Source: Corynebacterium anserum
GTDB taxonomy: Bacteria > Actinomycetota > Actinomycetes > Mycobacteriales > Mycobacteriaceae
Length of the DNA: 64,000 bases
Reading direction: 5' to 3'
Assembly: GCF_014262665.1 (NCBI RefSeq)
Contig: NZ_CP046883.1
Location: forward strand, 620,001-684,000
Of the stretch, positions 1-8,226 are shown one piece after another (position 1 is the stretch's first letter; the number at the start of each line of letters is the position of its first letter). A program made the translations under genes and the position numbers. The notes below the pieces were generated by a model, which saw only the letters and a list, made by a program, of their open reading frames with translations, had not been told where the DNA came from and made no database searches.

Positions 1-1
1 A

Positions 2-379
2 GAGAAGATCCATAACATTGGGGGTGTGGATAAACAGGATCCTGAATGCTACGACCAGCTGATCAAGAATTCCTTGGCTGAGATTGGGTTACCGGCGGAG
101 TTCTTCGACGCTGCTCACAAGGCTGATGACGCAGAGGGCTCTTATGGCGAGCAGCTGCGGGCAAGCCACGCGAAGGCACTCGAATTGGTGGGCGATGATG
201 TCGGCACTCCGGTGGTGCGGCTGGGCGACCGCGCCTTTTTTGGTCCGGTGTTAACTCGTATTCCGCGTGGCGAGGAGGCTGGCAAACTATTTGATGCCTC
301 TGTTACCTTGGGCAGCTATCCGCATTTCTTCGAGCTGAAGCGCTCACGCACGGAGGATCCGCGGGCAGAGTTTGCTTAA
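2..379 (+). CDS. DsbA-family (mycothiol-dependent nitroreductase-like) protein, 5'-partial
   Basis: The frame is open from the left edge of the window, so the true start and the N-terminal thioredoxin-fold half, where the redox Cys motif would sit, lie outside. The visible part (about 125 residues) matches the C-terminal half of actinobacterial DsbA-like FrnE/2-hydroxychromene-isomerase proteins such as mycobacterial Rv2466c: a helical region followed by GTPVVRLGDRAFFGPVLTRIPRGEEA, that is the cis-Pro loop (VGTPVV) and the FFGPV motif (broken here: GTPVVRLGD, then FFGPVLTRIP). Proteins of this family use mycothiol as electron donor in the cytoplasm. It lies 74 bp upstream of rpiB on the same strand, as in other corynebacteria. 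An in-frame GTG at 26 is only an internal codon. Family assignment is fairly sure; the substrate is not. Confidence 0.72.
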   Translation, partial: EKIHNIGGVDKQDPECYDQLIKNSLAEIGLPAEFFDAAHKADDAEGSYGEQLRASHAKALELVGDDVGTPVVRLGDRAFFGPVLTRIPRGEEAGKLFDASVTLGSYPHFFELKRSRTEDPRAEFA

Positions 380-453
380 CTGCCGTGGACTGGAAGGGGA
401 TTTGTGGTTTCTCAATCATGACGAGTCACGGTCTTTAGGTAGGATCTGCAGAT

Positions 454-930
454 ATGCGTATTTACTTGGGTGCCGACCATGCCGGCTTTGAAATGAAGAA
501 TCTCATCAAGGACCACCTGAGCCAAAAGGGTATTGAGGTCGTTGATTGTGGTGCACACACTTATGATGCGGATGATGACTACCCAGCTTTTTGTATCGAA
601 GCCGCGCGTCGTGTTGTCGAGGATGAGGGTTCCTTGGGCATCGTGCTCGGAGGATCCGGCAATGGTGAGCAAATTGCCGCTAATAAGGTCAAGGGAGCTC
701 GTTGCGCTTTGGCTTGGTCGGTAGAGACCGCGCAGCTGGCTCGCGAACACAACAATGCGCAGCTGATCGGCCTAGGTGGCCGGATGCATTCGAAGGAAGA
801 AGCGCTGGCTATCGTTGACGCTTTTGTGGCTCAGCCCTGGAGTCAGGCAGAGCGCCATCAACGGCGTATCGACATCCTGGCTGAGTACGAACGCACAGGT
901 ATCGCTCCGGAACTACCGGAACAGAAATAG
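454..930 (+). CDS. rpiB: Ribose-5-phosphate isomerase B
   Basis: Cytoplasmic isomerase of the non-oxidative pentose phosphate pathway, interconverting ribose 5-phosphate and ribulose 5-phosphate. The 158-residue length is normal for the actinobacterial RpiB type. Visible landmarks are the N-terminal phosphate-binding segment YLGADHAGFEMK (residues 4-15), the catalytic loop GGSGNGEQIAANK near residue 70, where mycobacterial RpiB uses a Ser and a Glu rather than the Cys of E. coli RpiB, and the GGRMHS loop near residue 107. The start is supported by an AGGTAGGA-type ribosome site 9-16 nt upstream. It is followed after 7 bp by a convergent small gene. Confidence 0.95.
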   Translation: MRIYLGADHAGFEMKNLIKDHLSQKGIEVVDCGAHTYDADDDYPAFCIEAARRVVEDEGSLGIVLGGSGNGEQIAANKVKGARCALAWSVETAQLAREHNNAQLIGLGGRMHSKEEALAIVDAFVAQPWSQAERHQRRIDILAEYERTGIAPELPEQK

Positions 931-937
931 GGCTCTT

Positions 938-1165
938 TTAGTCTTCTGCCGAGGAATTGTTCTTGGCGAGACGTTGCCGCTGCCATTCACGGACTTCGTC
1001 AGAGTTCCACAACGTTAAACCGTTGTATTTGGTTACGGGTCGTGGAGCTCGTCCACGACCCGCATAGCTGGTGAACGTGCCGCGAGCTGTACCGGAGAAT
1101 TCAGCGCATTGGGTCGCAGTCCACAGTTCAACACCGCTGTCGCGATCGATAATCACTGGTTTCAT
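938..1165 (-). CDS. Small helix-turn-helix (excisionase/AlpA-like) protein
   Basis: A 75-residue protein convergent with rpiB. The sequence ELWTATQCAEFSGTARGTF followed by SYAGRGRAPRPVTKYNGLTLWNSDEVREWQRQR has the pattern of MerR/excisionase-type winged HTH proteins: a recognition helix after WTATQCAEFSG, a wing with the PRPV turn, then a W-xx-xEV-xxW C-terminal helix. Similar small proteins sit next to rpiB in corynebacteria (recalled context, not searched). The target DNA is unknown. No integrase lies nearby, so it is probably a chromosomal regulator rather than a phage excisionase. Confidence 0.6.
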   Translation of the reverse strand: MKPVIIDRDSGVELWTATQCAEFSGTARGTFTSYAGRGRAPRPVTKYNGLTLWNSDEVREWQRQRLAKNNSSAED

Positions 1166-1433
1166 GGCTAAGAATTCTACTTCTTCAGGTGTGGGCAGGT
1201 CTAAGACTTTGGGAAGAACTTAATGCCAAATTCAAATAATATCCACCTGATACACTCGCTTATCTGCGCGCTCAACAGACCCTTATCAACGCACCCAACA
1301 GACGCACCATCGATGTGCTCTTGTCGCGGTTCCTAGTGTGGGTCGTGGAGTTTCTTCTCATCATGGAACTCTATCTTCTCCATCTTCTGCGCTTCGGGTT
1401 TCAACGCAACAAAGATTTGTCAGCGCAAAAATA
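1166..1433. other. Gene-poor spacer
   Basis: No gene is supported here. One plus-strand frame stays open from about 1237 to 1434 with a hydrophobic stretch (VWVVEFLLIMELYLLHLLRF), but it has no good start or ribosome site and a second frame is open as well. It is left unannotated and listed as a weak observation. Confidence 0.4.
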
Positions 1434-1475
1434 GGGAGGGGAGCCAGTACTGTACTGACTCTCCTCCCTCTTATA
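1434..1475 (-). terminator. Intrinsic terminator of the SGNH hydrolase gene
   Basis: A nearly perfect 17-bp inverted repeat (1434-1450 and 1452-1468, only G-T wobbles) begins 21 bp past the stop at 1490. On the minus strand it is followed by TATTTTTG, giving a good Rho-independent terminator. Confidence 0.85.
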
Positions 1476-1489
1476 GAAGAGGTAGAGGC

Positions 1490-2380
1490 TTAGCGCAGGC
1501 CACGTGCGATGATGTGACCGGTAGCTTTAGCACCCGCAACGGTTGGGTGGTTGGTCATTGGACCCATGTTTGGATCAACGAAGCCTGCAACCCAGCGATC
1601 TGGGCCTTCTGGGGCGCAGGTGCCGTGGCCGATGGATTGCTGGTAGACGTCAATGAACTGGAAGTTATTGGCGGCAGCGGTGTTACGCAGGTTGTCGCGG
1701 AAGGCTTCCTGAATGCGGGTAGCGCCAGGAGCTGGAATTGGGTTGGTGACGTTTCCTGGGAGGTTGACCAGGCACAGCTGGTCGTTGGTTGCATACTCGG
1801 AGTAGGAAGTCATGAAGATGCGTGCGTTTGGAGCAACTTCACGGATGCGGTCGCCGACCACGCGCATCGTATCGTTGAATGCATGGAAGTCGACCTTCAG
1901 TTCAGGAGCCATGGTCTGACCGGTCTGAACCCACTGAATAGCATCCATGCCGCCGTACATCATGACAACATCCTTGGTGCCTGGACCCAGGTCACCCTGA
2001 GCGATTGCGGCCTCCACATAAGCCATCAGCTGAAGAGCTGGCAGGCCACCGGTGCCGTTGCAGGACCAGTCGCCCAGGGACACGTTGAGATCCTTGGCAG
2101 CGGTCTTTGGCCAGTTTTCCATGTCGGTAGCGCAGTTGGCGGTCAGTGCATTGTGACCAGGCTGCAATCCACGTGGACCGCCCTTGCCTGCGTTAGCAGT
2201 GAAGGAGTCACCGAAAGTAACCAGTTCCTTGTTGCCACCGCCTTGGCTAGGGAAGGTGATTGGCCCGAAACCTGGGATCTCAAATTGCTGGGCAGCTGCA
2301 ACACCAGCACCGGTTCCGAGACTCAGTGCCGCAACTGCTGCGATTGCAGCGGTGCGAACCTTGGCAGAAAACTTAGCCAT
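1490..2380 (-). CDS. Secreted SGNH/GDSL-family hydrolase (esterase/lipase)
   Basis: A 296-residue exported hydrolase. The first 30 residues form a Sec signal peptide: a basic start (MAKFSAKVRTAA), a hydrophobic Ala/Val core and a cleavage region AGVAAAQQ. Block I is visible as TFGDSFTAN (catalytic Ser, about residue 58) and the C-terminal His block as NHPTVAGAKATGH. The Asp usually found three residues before the catalytic His is absent, so a Ser-His dyad, as described for Streptomyces scabies esterase, is possible. Corynebacteria secrete several enzymes of this family, which release acyl groups from host or envelope lipids; the substrate here is unknown. The ribosome site is AAGGACG, 8 nt before ATG. 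A strong terminator follows. Confidence 0.85.
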   Translation of the reverse strand: MAKFSAKVRTAAIAAVAALSLGTGAGVAAAQQFEIPGFGPITFPSQGGGNKELVTFGDSFTANAGKGGPRGLQPGHNALTANCATDMENWPKTAAKDLNVSLGDWSCNGTGGLPALQLMAYVEAAIAQGDLGPGTKDVVMMYGGMDAIQWVQTGQTMAPELKVDFHAFNDTMRVVGDRIREVAPNARIFMTSYSEYATNDQLCLVNLPGNVTNPIPAPGATRIQEAFRDNLRNTAAANNFQFIDVYQQSIGHGTCAPEGPDRWVAGFVDPNMGPMTNHPTVAGAKATGHIIARGLR

Positions 2381-3059
2381 CTTGAAACGTCCTTATTTGT
2401 TTAGAGGCGAATCGCGTTGCGATTGCGTGTCTAGTGAAGTCCCGAAGTACGCGTTTTGCCCTTCGAAACAAGTGCTTAGACATCATAACGAAACGGTCTC
2501 AAGCGCACAACATTTACTAGCAGTTTTGTGGCGAGAGACCTTCGAGGTCTCAGCATGGTCTTGCGTGCCGGTGAGCACATAAGAACATTTGCGACGCAGT
2601 GTTCCTTGCTCCTCGTTACGTCGTCGACAACAGACAATAGAAACACAATCGCGGTTATAGACTCAATAGTCACAGTATTTTTATGGAGGGTAAGACGTTG
2701 CGTCGATTGTGCGTAGACGCGGGGCGTATTTTTAGGAAATAGACAGTTGAGAAGCAGAAAGCTAGGGGGATCGTGTGCACATCATGCCTGGCTGGAGGTG
2801 ATACCCCCAAGCGGGGCGTAAACCCGGTGAATCATCTGGGATGCGCACACCGTAGCCTTACTGAAACTCCCACGCAACGGCTTATCGGGAATGTCGCTAC
2901 AACATTTCGCTTATGAGCTCGCATGGGACTGTTCAAGAGGCAAGCACATGGTTGCTTGTGTGAGTGCTTTCGTGATCGCTCAGCGGGGTGATACCCAATG
3001 GAGCGTACGCTGGAAAGTCACGCCACGAGTCCACAAGTTAAGTAAGGATGTGACTACAC
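2381..3059. other. Long divergent intergenic region upstream of pqo
   Basis: A 679-bp gene-free stretch between two divergent genes. It holds a perfect 7-bp inverted repeat with a TCG loop (2535-2551), a cluster of nested inverted repeats at 2765-2850, a hairpin CAAGCA-N6-TGCTTG (2941-2958), a copy of a GGTGATACCC-containing repeat at 2794-2806 and again at 2984-2996, and the palindrome AGCGTACGCT (3002-3011). Some of these are likely promoter or operator elements for pqo. I see no convincing small gene. Confidence 0.45.
2765..2850 (+). other. Candidate structured RNA or operator cluster
   Basis: GTGTGCACATC (2773-2783) can pair with GATGCGCACAC (2840-2850) with a single mismatch. Inside or overlapping are GGGGG (2765-2769) facing CCCCC (2804-2808), and CCCC-AAGC-GGGG (2805-2816). 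The arrangement resembles a multi-stem aptamer, but it matches no riboswitch consensus I can place: the TPP-box core CUGAGA is missing. It lies about 210 bp before pqo. Confidence 0.25.
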
Positions 3060-4817
3060 ATGGCAACCAGCTACGCACAACAACTCATCACAACGCTGGA
3101 AAACAACGGGGTTCGCAGGATTTATGGAGTGGTGGGGGACAGCCTGAATCCCATCGTGGACGCAGTAAAGCACAGCTCTATCGAATGGATTCATGTGCGT
3201 AACGAGGAAGCTGGCGCATTTGCAGCTGGAGCGGAATCCCTGATGATGGACAGCTTGGCCGTGTGTGCTGGAAGTTGTGGACCAGGCAACCTGCACCTTC
3301 TCCAGGGCCTTTATGATTCCCATCGCAACGGAGCCAAAGTGCTGGCCATTGCCAGCCATATTCCAAGCCAGTACATCGGATCGCGTTATTTCCAGGAGAC
3401 TCATCCGGAAAAACTTTTCGCGGAATGCTCTGGTTACTGCGAGATGGTTAATTCTACTGAGCAGGGTGCAACGATTCTTCACCACGCTATTCAGTCGACA
3501 ATGGCGGGCAATGGTGTGTCTGTGCTCGTTATTCCTGGTGACCTTGCATCTCAGGATGCGCACGACTCTCCGCAGTTGCGTTCCGCTATCTCCGTGGAGC
3601 GGCCAACTGTTGTACCTAGCCCTATTGAGGTTCGGCAATTGGCTCGGAAAATTAACGACGCCAATAAGGTGGTTCTCTTCGGGGGTGCGGGCTGCAGGTA
3701 CGCCCGTGAGGAGGTGCTGGCACTGGCGGATAAGATCAATGCGCCGCTGGGGCACGCATATGGCGGTAAGGAATACCTCCACTATGACAATCCGTTTGAC
3801 GTGGGAATGTCGGGTCTGTTGGGCTATGGCGCGTGCAACGATGCTTTCGAAGAGGCGGACTTGCTCATTCTTCTGGGAACGGATTTTCCCTACTCGGAGT
3901 TCCTGCCGAAGCCTACAGAGACGGCCCAGGTGGATATCAACGGAGCGAACATTGGCAGGCGCACTCATGTGAGCGTTCCTGTCCATGGTGATGTAGCCGC
4001 CACGATTAATGCTCTGATGCCGCTGATTGAGAAGAAGACGGATCGTCGTTTCCTCGACGCAATGTTGAGGAAGCATGAGAAGGCTCTTTCTCACGTCATT
4101 GAGGCTTACACTGGTGCGCACGGGAAGAAGAAGCCCATACACCCCGAGTTTCTGACAGACGTTGTGGACGGTCTAGCGGATCGGGATGCTGTGTTCACTG
4201 CTGATACAGGCATGTGTAACGTTTGGCATGCGCGGTATATCAACCCCAATGGGCAGCGGAAGATGATCGCCAGCTTCCGACACGGAACGATGGCGAATGC
4301 CTTTCCTCAGGCGATTGGAGCACAATTTGCGGATCGAGGGCGTCAAGTCATCGCCCTGTGTGGCGACGGAGGTATGGGCATGCTTCTGGGGGAGTTGCTC
4401 ACTGCGAAATTGCATGACCTGCCTTTGAAAGCGATTGTGTACAACAACTCATCGCTGGGCATGGTGAAACTGGAGATGCTGGTCGCGGGATTGCCGGATT
4501 TCGGGACCGACCACGAGGAGGTGAACTACGCAGCAATCGCCAAGGCAGTAGGAATTGTCTCTTACAGGATCGAAGACCCAGAGGATATTGAGTCCACGCT
4601 CAGGGAAGCGCTGGCGCATCCTGGACCGGTGCTGGTCGATGTGGTGACTGATCCTAACGCTCTGAGTATTCCGCCGGAGATTTCCTTAGAACAAGTCGGC
4701 GGTTTTACGAAGGCTGCGGCGGCAACGGTTTTGGAAGGAGGGGTGGGGAAAATGATCGAGATGGCGCGTGCCAATTTGCGTAATTTACCTGCGCCTTCAT
4801 CGTTTAAAGGGCTCTGA
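3060..4817 (+). CDS. pqo: Pyruvate:quinone oxidoreductase (pyruvate dehydrogenase, PoxB type)
   Basis: A ThDP- and FAD-dependent peripheral membrane enzyme that oxidatively decarboxylates pyruvate to acetate and CO2 and passes electrons to the quinone pool. The 585 residues match the length of C. glutamicum Pqo and E. coli PoxB. Visible parts are the N-terminal pyrimidine-binding domain with the activating Glu in HVRNEEAGAFAAG (about residue 50), the central FAD domain (about 190-340), and the C-terminal diphosphate domain with GDGGMGM near residue 435 followed by VYNNSSLGM. An AAGGA ribosome site precedes the ATG by about 10 nt. In C. glutamicum the gene is carbon-source and growth-phase regulated; the repeat-rich 680-bp upstream region suggests elaborate control here too. 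Confidence 0.92.
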   Translation: MATSYAQQLITTLENNGVRRIYGVVGDSLNPIVDAVKHSSIEWIHVRNEEAGAFAAGAESLMMDSLAVCAGSCGPGNLHLLQGLYDSHRNGAKVLAIASHIPSQYIGSRYFQETHPEKLFAECSGYCEMVNSTEQGATILHHAIQSTMAGNGVSVLVIPGDLASQDAHDSPQLRSAISVERPTVVPSPIEVRQLARKINDANKVVLFGGAGCRYAREEVLALADKINAPLGHAYGGKEYLHYDNPFDVGMSGLLGYGACNDAFEEADLLILLGTDFPYSEFLPKPTETAQVDINGANIGRRTHVSVPVHGDVAATINALMPLIEKKTDRRFLDAMLRKHEKALSHVIEAYTGAHGKKKPIHPEFLTDVVDGLADRDAVFTADTGMCNVWHARYINPNGQRKMIASFRHGTMANAFPQAIGAQFADRGRQVIALCGDGGMGMLLGELLTAKLHDLPLKAIVYNNSSLGMVKLEMLVAGLPDFGTDHEEVNYAAIAKAVGIVSYRIEDPEDIESTLREALAHPGPVLVDVVTDPNALSIPPEISLEQVGGFTKAAAATVLEGGVGKMIEMARANLRNLPAPSSFKGL

Positions 4818-4852
4818 TTATGCGACGATTATGTGCCCGTGAATTCATTCGG

Positions 4853-4858
4853 TATAGT
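4853..4858 (+). promoter_or_regulatory. Probable -10 box of the tRNA pair
   Basis: TATAGT about 84 bp before tRNA-Gly. The -35 region (TTATGT at 4829-4834, 18-bp spacing) is weak, as often in corynebacteria. Confidence 0.45.
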
Positions 4859-4941
4859 GTCTTCTCGTGGAAATCACACGGGCGCAAGCCTTGGGATAAC
4901 GGTGGTTGTCTCTGGGGGTAGCCGTGATTAGTGATGGACAT

Positions 4942-5013
4942 GGGAACGTCGTATAGTGGCTAATACCTCAGCCTTCCAAGCTGAAGACGCGGGTTCGATT
5001 CCCGTCGTTCCCT
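4942..5013 (+). tRNA. tRNA-Gly(UCC)
   Basis: A 72-nt cloverleaf. The acceptor stem GGGAACG/CGTTCCC is perfect over 7 bp. The D-loop segment is TAGTGGCTAATA, the anticodon stem TCAGC/GCTGA has the loop CTTCCAA (anticodon TCC), and the T-arm contains GGGTTCGATTCCC. CCA is not encoded. It is separated by 5 bp from the next tRNA and is presumably co-transcribed with it. Confidence 0.96.
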
Positions 5014-5018
5014 CTCGT

Positions 5019-5095
5019 CGGGATGTGGCGCAGTTTGGTAGCGCATCCGCTTTGGGAGCGGAGGGTCGCAGGTTCAAATCCTGTCATCCCGACCA
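5019..5095 (+). tRNA. tRNA-Pro(UGG)
   Basis: A 77-nt cloverleaf. The acceptor stem CGGGATG/CATCCCG is perfect, the D-arm reads GGCGCAGTTTGGTAGCGC, the anticodon stem TCCGC/GCGGA has the loop TTTGGGA (anticodon TGG), and the T-arm is CAGGTTCAAATCCTG. The terminal CCA is encoded, unlike in the preceding tRNA-Gly. Confidence 0.96.
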
Positions 5096-5105
5096 AATAT
5101 TCTCG

Positions 5106-5152
5106 CTTAAGCCTCCACCGGAGATTTTCGGTGGAGGCTTAAGCTTTCTCTT
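5106..5152 (+). terminator. Terminator after the tRNA pair
   Basis: A perfect 15-bp stem (5106-5120 with 5129-5143), an 8-nt loop GAGATTTT, then CTTTCTCTTGTT. It starts 11 bp after tRNA-Pro. Confidence 0.88.
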
Positions 5153-5566
5153 GTTGGTGGGGGTGACTTAGGTTCTGCCTGGCTGGGGCTGCCTAGTTAC
5201 CTTTGGCCGGTGCTTGTGGAGTGTTCAGTTGTGCAACCACTACTGTGTTCCATGTCACATTCTGGCTGTTTTTATAGTCAAACGGTTCGGAGGAGCTTAA
5301 AGGGGGCTGTCACTTTTGAGGGTAGGCAGTGAGTGCATCGAAAAATTTCACACAGCTGAAATATGGAGTGGTGATTAACTCAAAGACTATGCTGACCTCC
5401 CCTGATGTCCGTCGGAGTGTGGATTGGCCAACGGGGGTTACCCGATGAGCTGGGTAAATGTTATGAAACCGATTGAATAATTCTTTCAAGAAGAGCAATT
5501 TCTCTTGTTAGTCTCAGCTTTAGCAATTGTTCATTGCATTCACTGACTTTCTGGAGGTAGGGCCAC
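5153..5566. other. Regulatory spacer before the peptide ABC operon
   Basis: About 410 bp without a supported gene. It contains the GlxR-like site at 5244-5259 and a partial palindrome TTTCACACAGCTGAAA near 5346. The ribosome site GGAGG for the next gene lies at its end. Confidence 0.5.
5244..5259 (+). promoter_or_regulatory. GlxR (CRP-family)-like binding site
   Basis: TGTGTTCCATGTCACA matches the 16-bp corynebacterial GlxR consensus TGTGANNTANNTCACA with two mismatches. It lies about 310 bp before the peptide-binding lipoprotein gene. That GlxR binds here is inferred from the match only. Confidence 0.45.
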
Positions 5567-7144
5567 ATGACCCTCAAGAAAACTGCGGTAACCGTATCCG
5601 CAATCGCTCTGGCGCTGGGACTTGCTGCTTGCGGAGGTGATTCCGGCAATGGTGGGGGGGCTGGTCTCATCACTGCGTGGGGCTTAGAGCCACAAAACCC
5701 GCTGATCCCTGCGAATACCAATGAAACGGGCGGCGGTAGAATCCTCGACCTTATTTACTCTGGTCTGGTGTCCTATGACACCAAGGGTGAAGTGCACAAC
5801 GAGATGGCGAAAAACATCGAGCAGACTAGTGATACCAAATATAAGGTGACCCTGAAGGATGACATTACTTTCCAGGATGGCTCCCCGGTTACCTCCGCTA
5901 ACTTTGTGGATGCATGGAATTACGCAGTAAAGAACGAGTTGCTTGCTTCCTCCTTCTTCGAACCAATCAAGGGCTACAAGGAGGGCGTCGACTCGCTCGA
6001 AGGCCTGAAGATTCTGGACGACAAGAACTTCACTATTGAGTTGGATCACCCAGAGTCAGACTTTACCCAGCGTCTGGGGTATTCAGCGTTCTTCCCGCTG
6101 CACAAGTCTGCTTACGATGACATCGACGCGTATGGGGATAAGCCAATCGGCAACGGCCCTTACAAGTTGGAATCGTGGAATCACAACCAGGATGCCACCC
6201 TGGTTCCTAATGACGAATACGACGGCGAGCGTGAGGTCAAAAATGACGGAGTGAAGTTCGTCTTCTACAGCTCATCAGATGCCGCTTACGCAGACCTACT
6301 GTCTGGCAACCTTGACATTTTAGATCAGGTTCCTGACTCTGCGTTTACGAAGTATGAAGATGAACTGGGTGGCCGTTCTGTTAACCAGCCATCCGCTGTA
6401 TTTCAGTCATTCACCATTCCAGAAAAGGCAAAGCACTTCGAGGGCGAAGAAGGCAAGCTTCGCCGTGAAGCTCTCTCCATGGCAGTCGACCGTGACGAAA
6501 TCACAAAGACGATCTTCCAAGGCACCCGTACTCCAGCTACTGACTTCACGGCTCCAGTAATTCCGGGTCACTCCGACAGTCTAAAGGGAGCTGATGTCCT
6601 GAAGTACAATTCAGAAAAGGCTAAGGAGCTGTGGAAGAAGGCTGATGATATCTCCGAGTTCTCTGGAGAATTTACCATCGCCTACAATGCCGACGGTGGT
6701 CACCAGGCATGGGTTGACGCTACTGCCAACGGCATTAAGAACACCCTCGGCATTGAAGCGGTAGGCAAGCCATATCCAGACTTCAAGTCACTGCGTGATG
6801 ACATCACCAATCGGAAGCTGAACGGCGCATTCCGTACCGGATGGCAGGCCGACTATCCATCGCTGGGCAACTTCTTGGTTCCGCTATACACCACTAACGC
6901 CAGCTCAAATGATGGTGATTACAGCAACCCAGAGTTCGACAAGTTGATGAAGGAAGCTGCTAGTGCGTCCGATATCAATAAGGCGAAGTCCAAGTACAAC
7001 GAGGCACAGGAAGTTCTGCTCAAGGATCTCCCTGCAATTCCTCTGTGGTACTCCAACGTGACCGGTGGCTGGTCCGAGAACGTGGATAACGTTGTATTCA
7101 CCTGGAATTCCCTCCCTGCCTACAACGAGATCACCAAGAAGTAA
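5567..7144 (+). CDS. Oligopeptide/dipeptide ABC transporter, substrate-binding lipoprotein
   Basis: A 525-residue family 5 solute-binding protein anchored on the outer face of the membrane. The signal sequence MTLKKTAVTVSAIALALG ends in the lipobox LAAC (Cys about residue 23), followed by a Gly/Ser-rich linker GGDSGNGGG. The body has the family 5 landmarks: a start near ILDLIYSGLVSYDTKG, the FQDGSPVTSANFVDAWNYA segment and the PYPDFKSL/YTTNASSNDGDYSNPEFDKLM region late in the protein. It is the first gene of a four-gene importer, and a hairpin follows it, fitting the usual excess of binding protein over permease. The GGAGG ribosome site is well placed. Peptide specificity cannot be read from sequence. 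Confidence 0.92.
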   Translation: MTLKKTAVTVSAIALALGLAACGGDSGNGGGAGLITAWGLEPQNPLIPANTNETGGGRILDLIYSGLVSYDTKGEVHNEMAKNIEQTSDTKYKVTLKDDITFQDGSPVTSANFVDAWNYAVKNELLASSFFEPIKGYKEGVDSLEGLKILDDKNFTIELDHPESDFTQRLGYSAFFPLHKSAYDDIDAYGDKPIGNGPYKLESWNHNQDATLVPNDEYDGEREVKNDGVKFVFYSSSDAAYADLLSGNLDILDQVPDSAFTKYEDELGGRSVNQPSAVFQSFTIPEKAKHFEGEEGKLRREALSMAVDRDEITKTIFQGTRTPATDFTAPVIPGHSDSLKGADVLKYNSEKAKELWKKADDISEFSGEFTIAYNADGGHQAWVDATANGIKNTLGIEAVGKPYPDFKSLRDDITNRKLNGAFRTGWQADYPSLGNFLVPLYTTNASSNDGDYSNPEFDKLMKEAASASDINKAKSKYNEAQEVLLKDLPAIPLWYSNVTGGWSENVDNVVFTWNSLPAYNEITKK

Positions 7145-7194
7145 TCCCGCTTCGTGGTAACTGTTTAGCGATTGTGGCTGTCACCTAGTGAAAC

Positions 7195-7240
7195 CGCCTC
7201 ACCGTCCCCAGAGCATCGTCTCGGGGCACGGTGGGGCGTC
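7195..7240 (+). terminator. Attenuating hairpin between binding protein and permease genes
   Basis: CCTCACCGTCCCC (7197-7209) pairs imperfectly with GGGGCACGGTGGGG (7223-7236). Only a weak T-stretch follows, so it is more likely a partial terminator or RNA-stability hairpin than a full stop. Confidence 0.5.
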
Positions 7241-7299
7241 TTGTGCGTTCATGACGCAGCCTCAGTGAATTACCTAACCCTCTAGAGGAGAAACTTTTT

Positions 7300-8226
7300 A
7301 TGTTGCGCTATGTTGGGCGCCGATTGCTCCAAATGATCCCCGTGTTCTTTGGTGCCACGCTGCTCCTATACGCACTCGTCTTTCTTATGCCCGGTGACCC
7401 GGTGGCAGCCCTTGGTGGCGACCGTGGCTTGAGCGAGGGTGCTCGCCAGCGAATCAGCGCGGAATACAACCTAGATAAGCCATTCTTTATACAGTATTTG
7501 CTATATCTCAAAGGTATTGCGCAGCTGGATTTTGGAACCACTTTCTCCGGTCAACCAGTGTCTCATGTGATGGCACACGCATTCCCGGTCACCATCAAGC
7601 TAGCTATCATGGCGCTGATTTTTGAGACCGTTTTTGGCATTTTGTTCGGCTTCATCGCCGGCGTTCGTCGAGGCGGAATTTTCGATTCGACAGTGCTATT
7701 CCTGTCTCTGACAGTCATCGCCGTGCCATCGTTCGTGATTGGTTTTGTGCTCCAGTTCGTTGTCGGGGTGAAATGGGGACTGTTACCGGTGACAGTGGGA
7801 TCGAAAGACACGTTCAAGGCCTTGCTGATGCCTGCGATAGTTTTGGGCGGTCTATCTTTCGCTTACGTGCTACGCCTCACCCGGCAATCGGTCAGCGAAA
7901 ATCTTCGCGCTGACTATGTGCGTACTGCACGAGCCAAAGGTCTCTCAAATGGGCAGGTGATGAGCCGCCACGTTCTCCGTAACTCTTTGATTCCAGTGGC
8001 CACGTTCGTTGGTGCGGACCTCGGTGCTCTCATGGGCGGAGCTATCGTCACCGAAGGTATTTTCGGTATTAATGGCGTCGGTGGTCAGATTTATCAGGCC
8101 ATCCTGAAGGGGGAACCAACCACCGTAGTGTCATTCACTACAGTATTGGTGATCGTCTACATTATCGCCAACCTGCTCGTTGACCTCATCTATGCCGTTC
8201 TTGACCCAAGGATCCGCTATGCCTGA
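7300..8226 (+). CDS. Peptide ABC transporter permease (DppB/OppB type)
   Basis: A 308-residue inner-membrane permease. The N-terminus MLRYVGRRLLQMIPVFFGATLLLYALVFLMPGDP is the typical OppB/DppB start: one membrane helix followed by the MPGDP motif. The family EAA loop, which contacts the ATPase, is YVRTARAKGLSNGQVMSRHVLRNSLIP near residues 205-231. About six membrane segments are visible. A GAGGAG ribosome site lies 9 nt before the ATG. The 3' end overlaps the next permease start by 8 bp, indicating translational coupling. Confidence 0.93.
   Translation: MLRYVGRRLLQMIPVFFGATLLLYALVFLMPGDPVAALGGDRGLSEGARQRISAEYNLDKPFFIQYLLYLKGIAQLDFGTTFSGQPVSHVMAHAFPVTIKLAIMALIFETVFGILFGFIAGVRRGGIFDSTVLFLSLTVIAVPSFVIGFVLQFVVGVKWGLLPVTVGSKDTFKALLMPAIVLGGLSFAYVLRLTRQSVSENLRADYVRTARAKGLSNGQVMSRHVLRNSLIPVATFVGADLGALMGGAIVTEGIFGINGVGGQIYQAILKGEPTTVVSFTTVLVIVYIIANLLVDLIYAVLDPRIRYA

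Noticed and set aside
1514-2404. 296-codon plus-strand open frame opposite the SGNH hydrolase
   Set aside because: It mirrors the hydrolase codon for codon, lacks a ribosome site and homology, while the minus-strand product has a signal peptide and catalytic motifs.
2760-2870. TPP riboswitch before pqo
   Set aside because: GGATACCC-like and CTGGGAT...CGTAG segments are suggestive, but the invariant CUGAGA core and the spacing of the thi box are missing.
3054-4142. 362-codon minus-strand open frame opposite pqo
   Set aside because: The protein has no recognisable domain and the plus strand encodes a full pyruvate:quinone oxidoreductase with all cofactor motifs; the antisense frame is open by codon bias only.
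4956-5171. 71-codon open frame covering the two tRNAs
   Set aside because: It is a translation of tRNA-Gly and tRNA-Pro; both form full cloverleafs.
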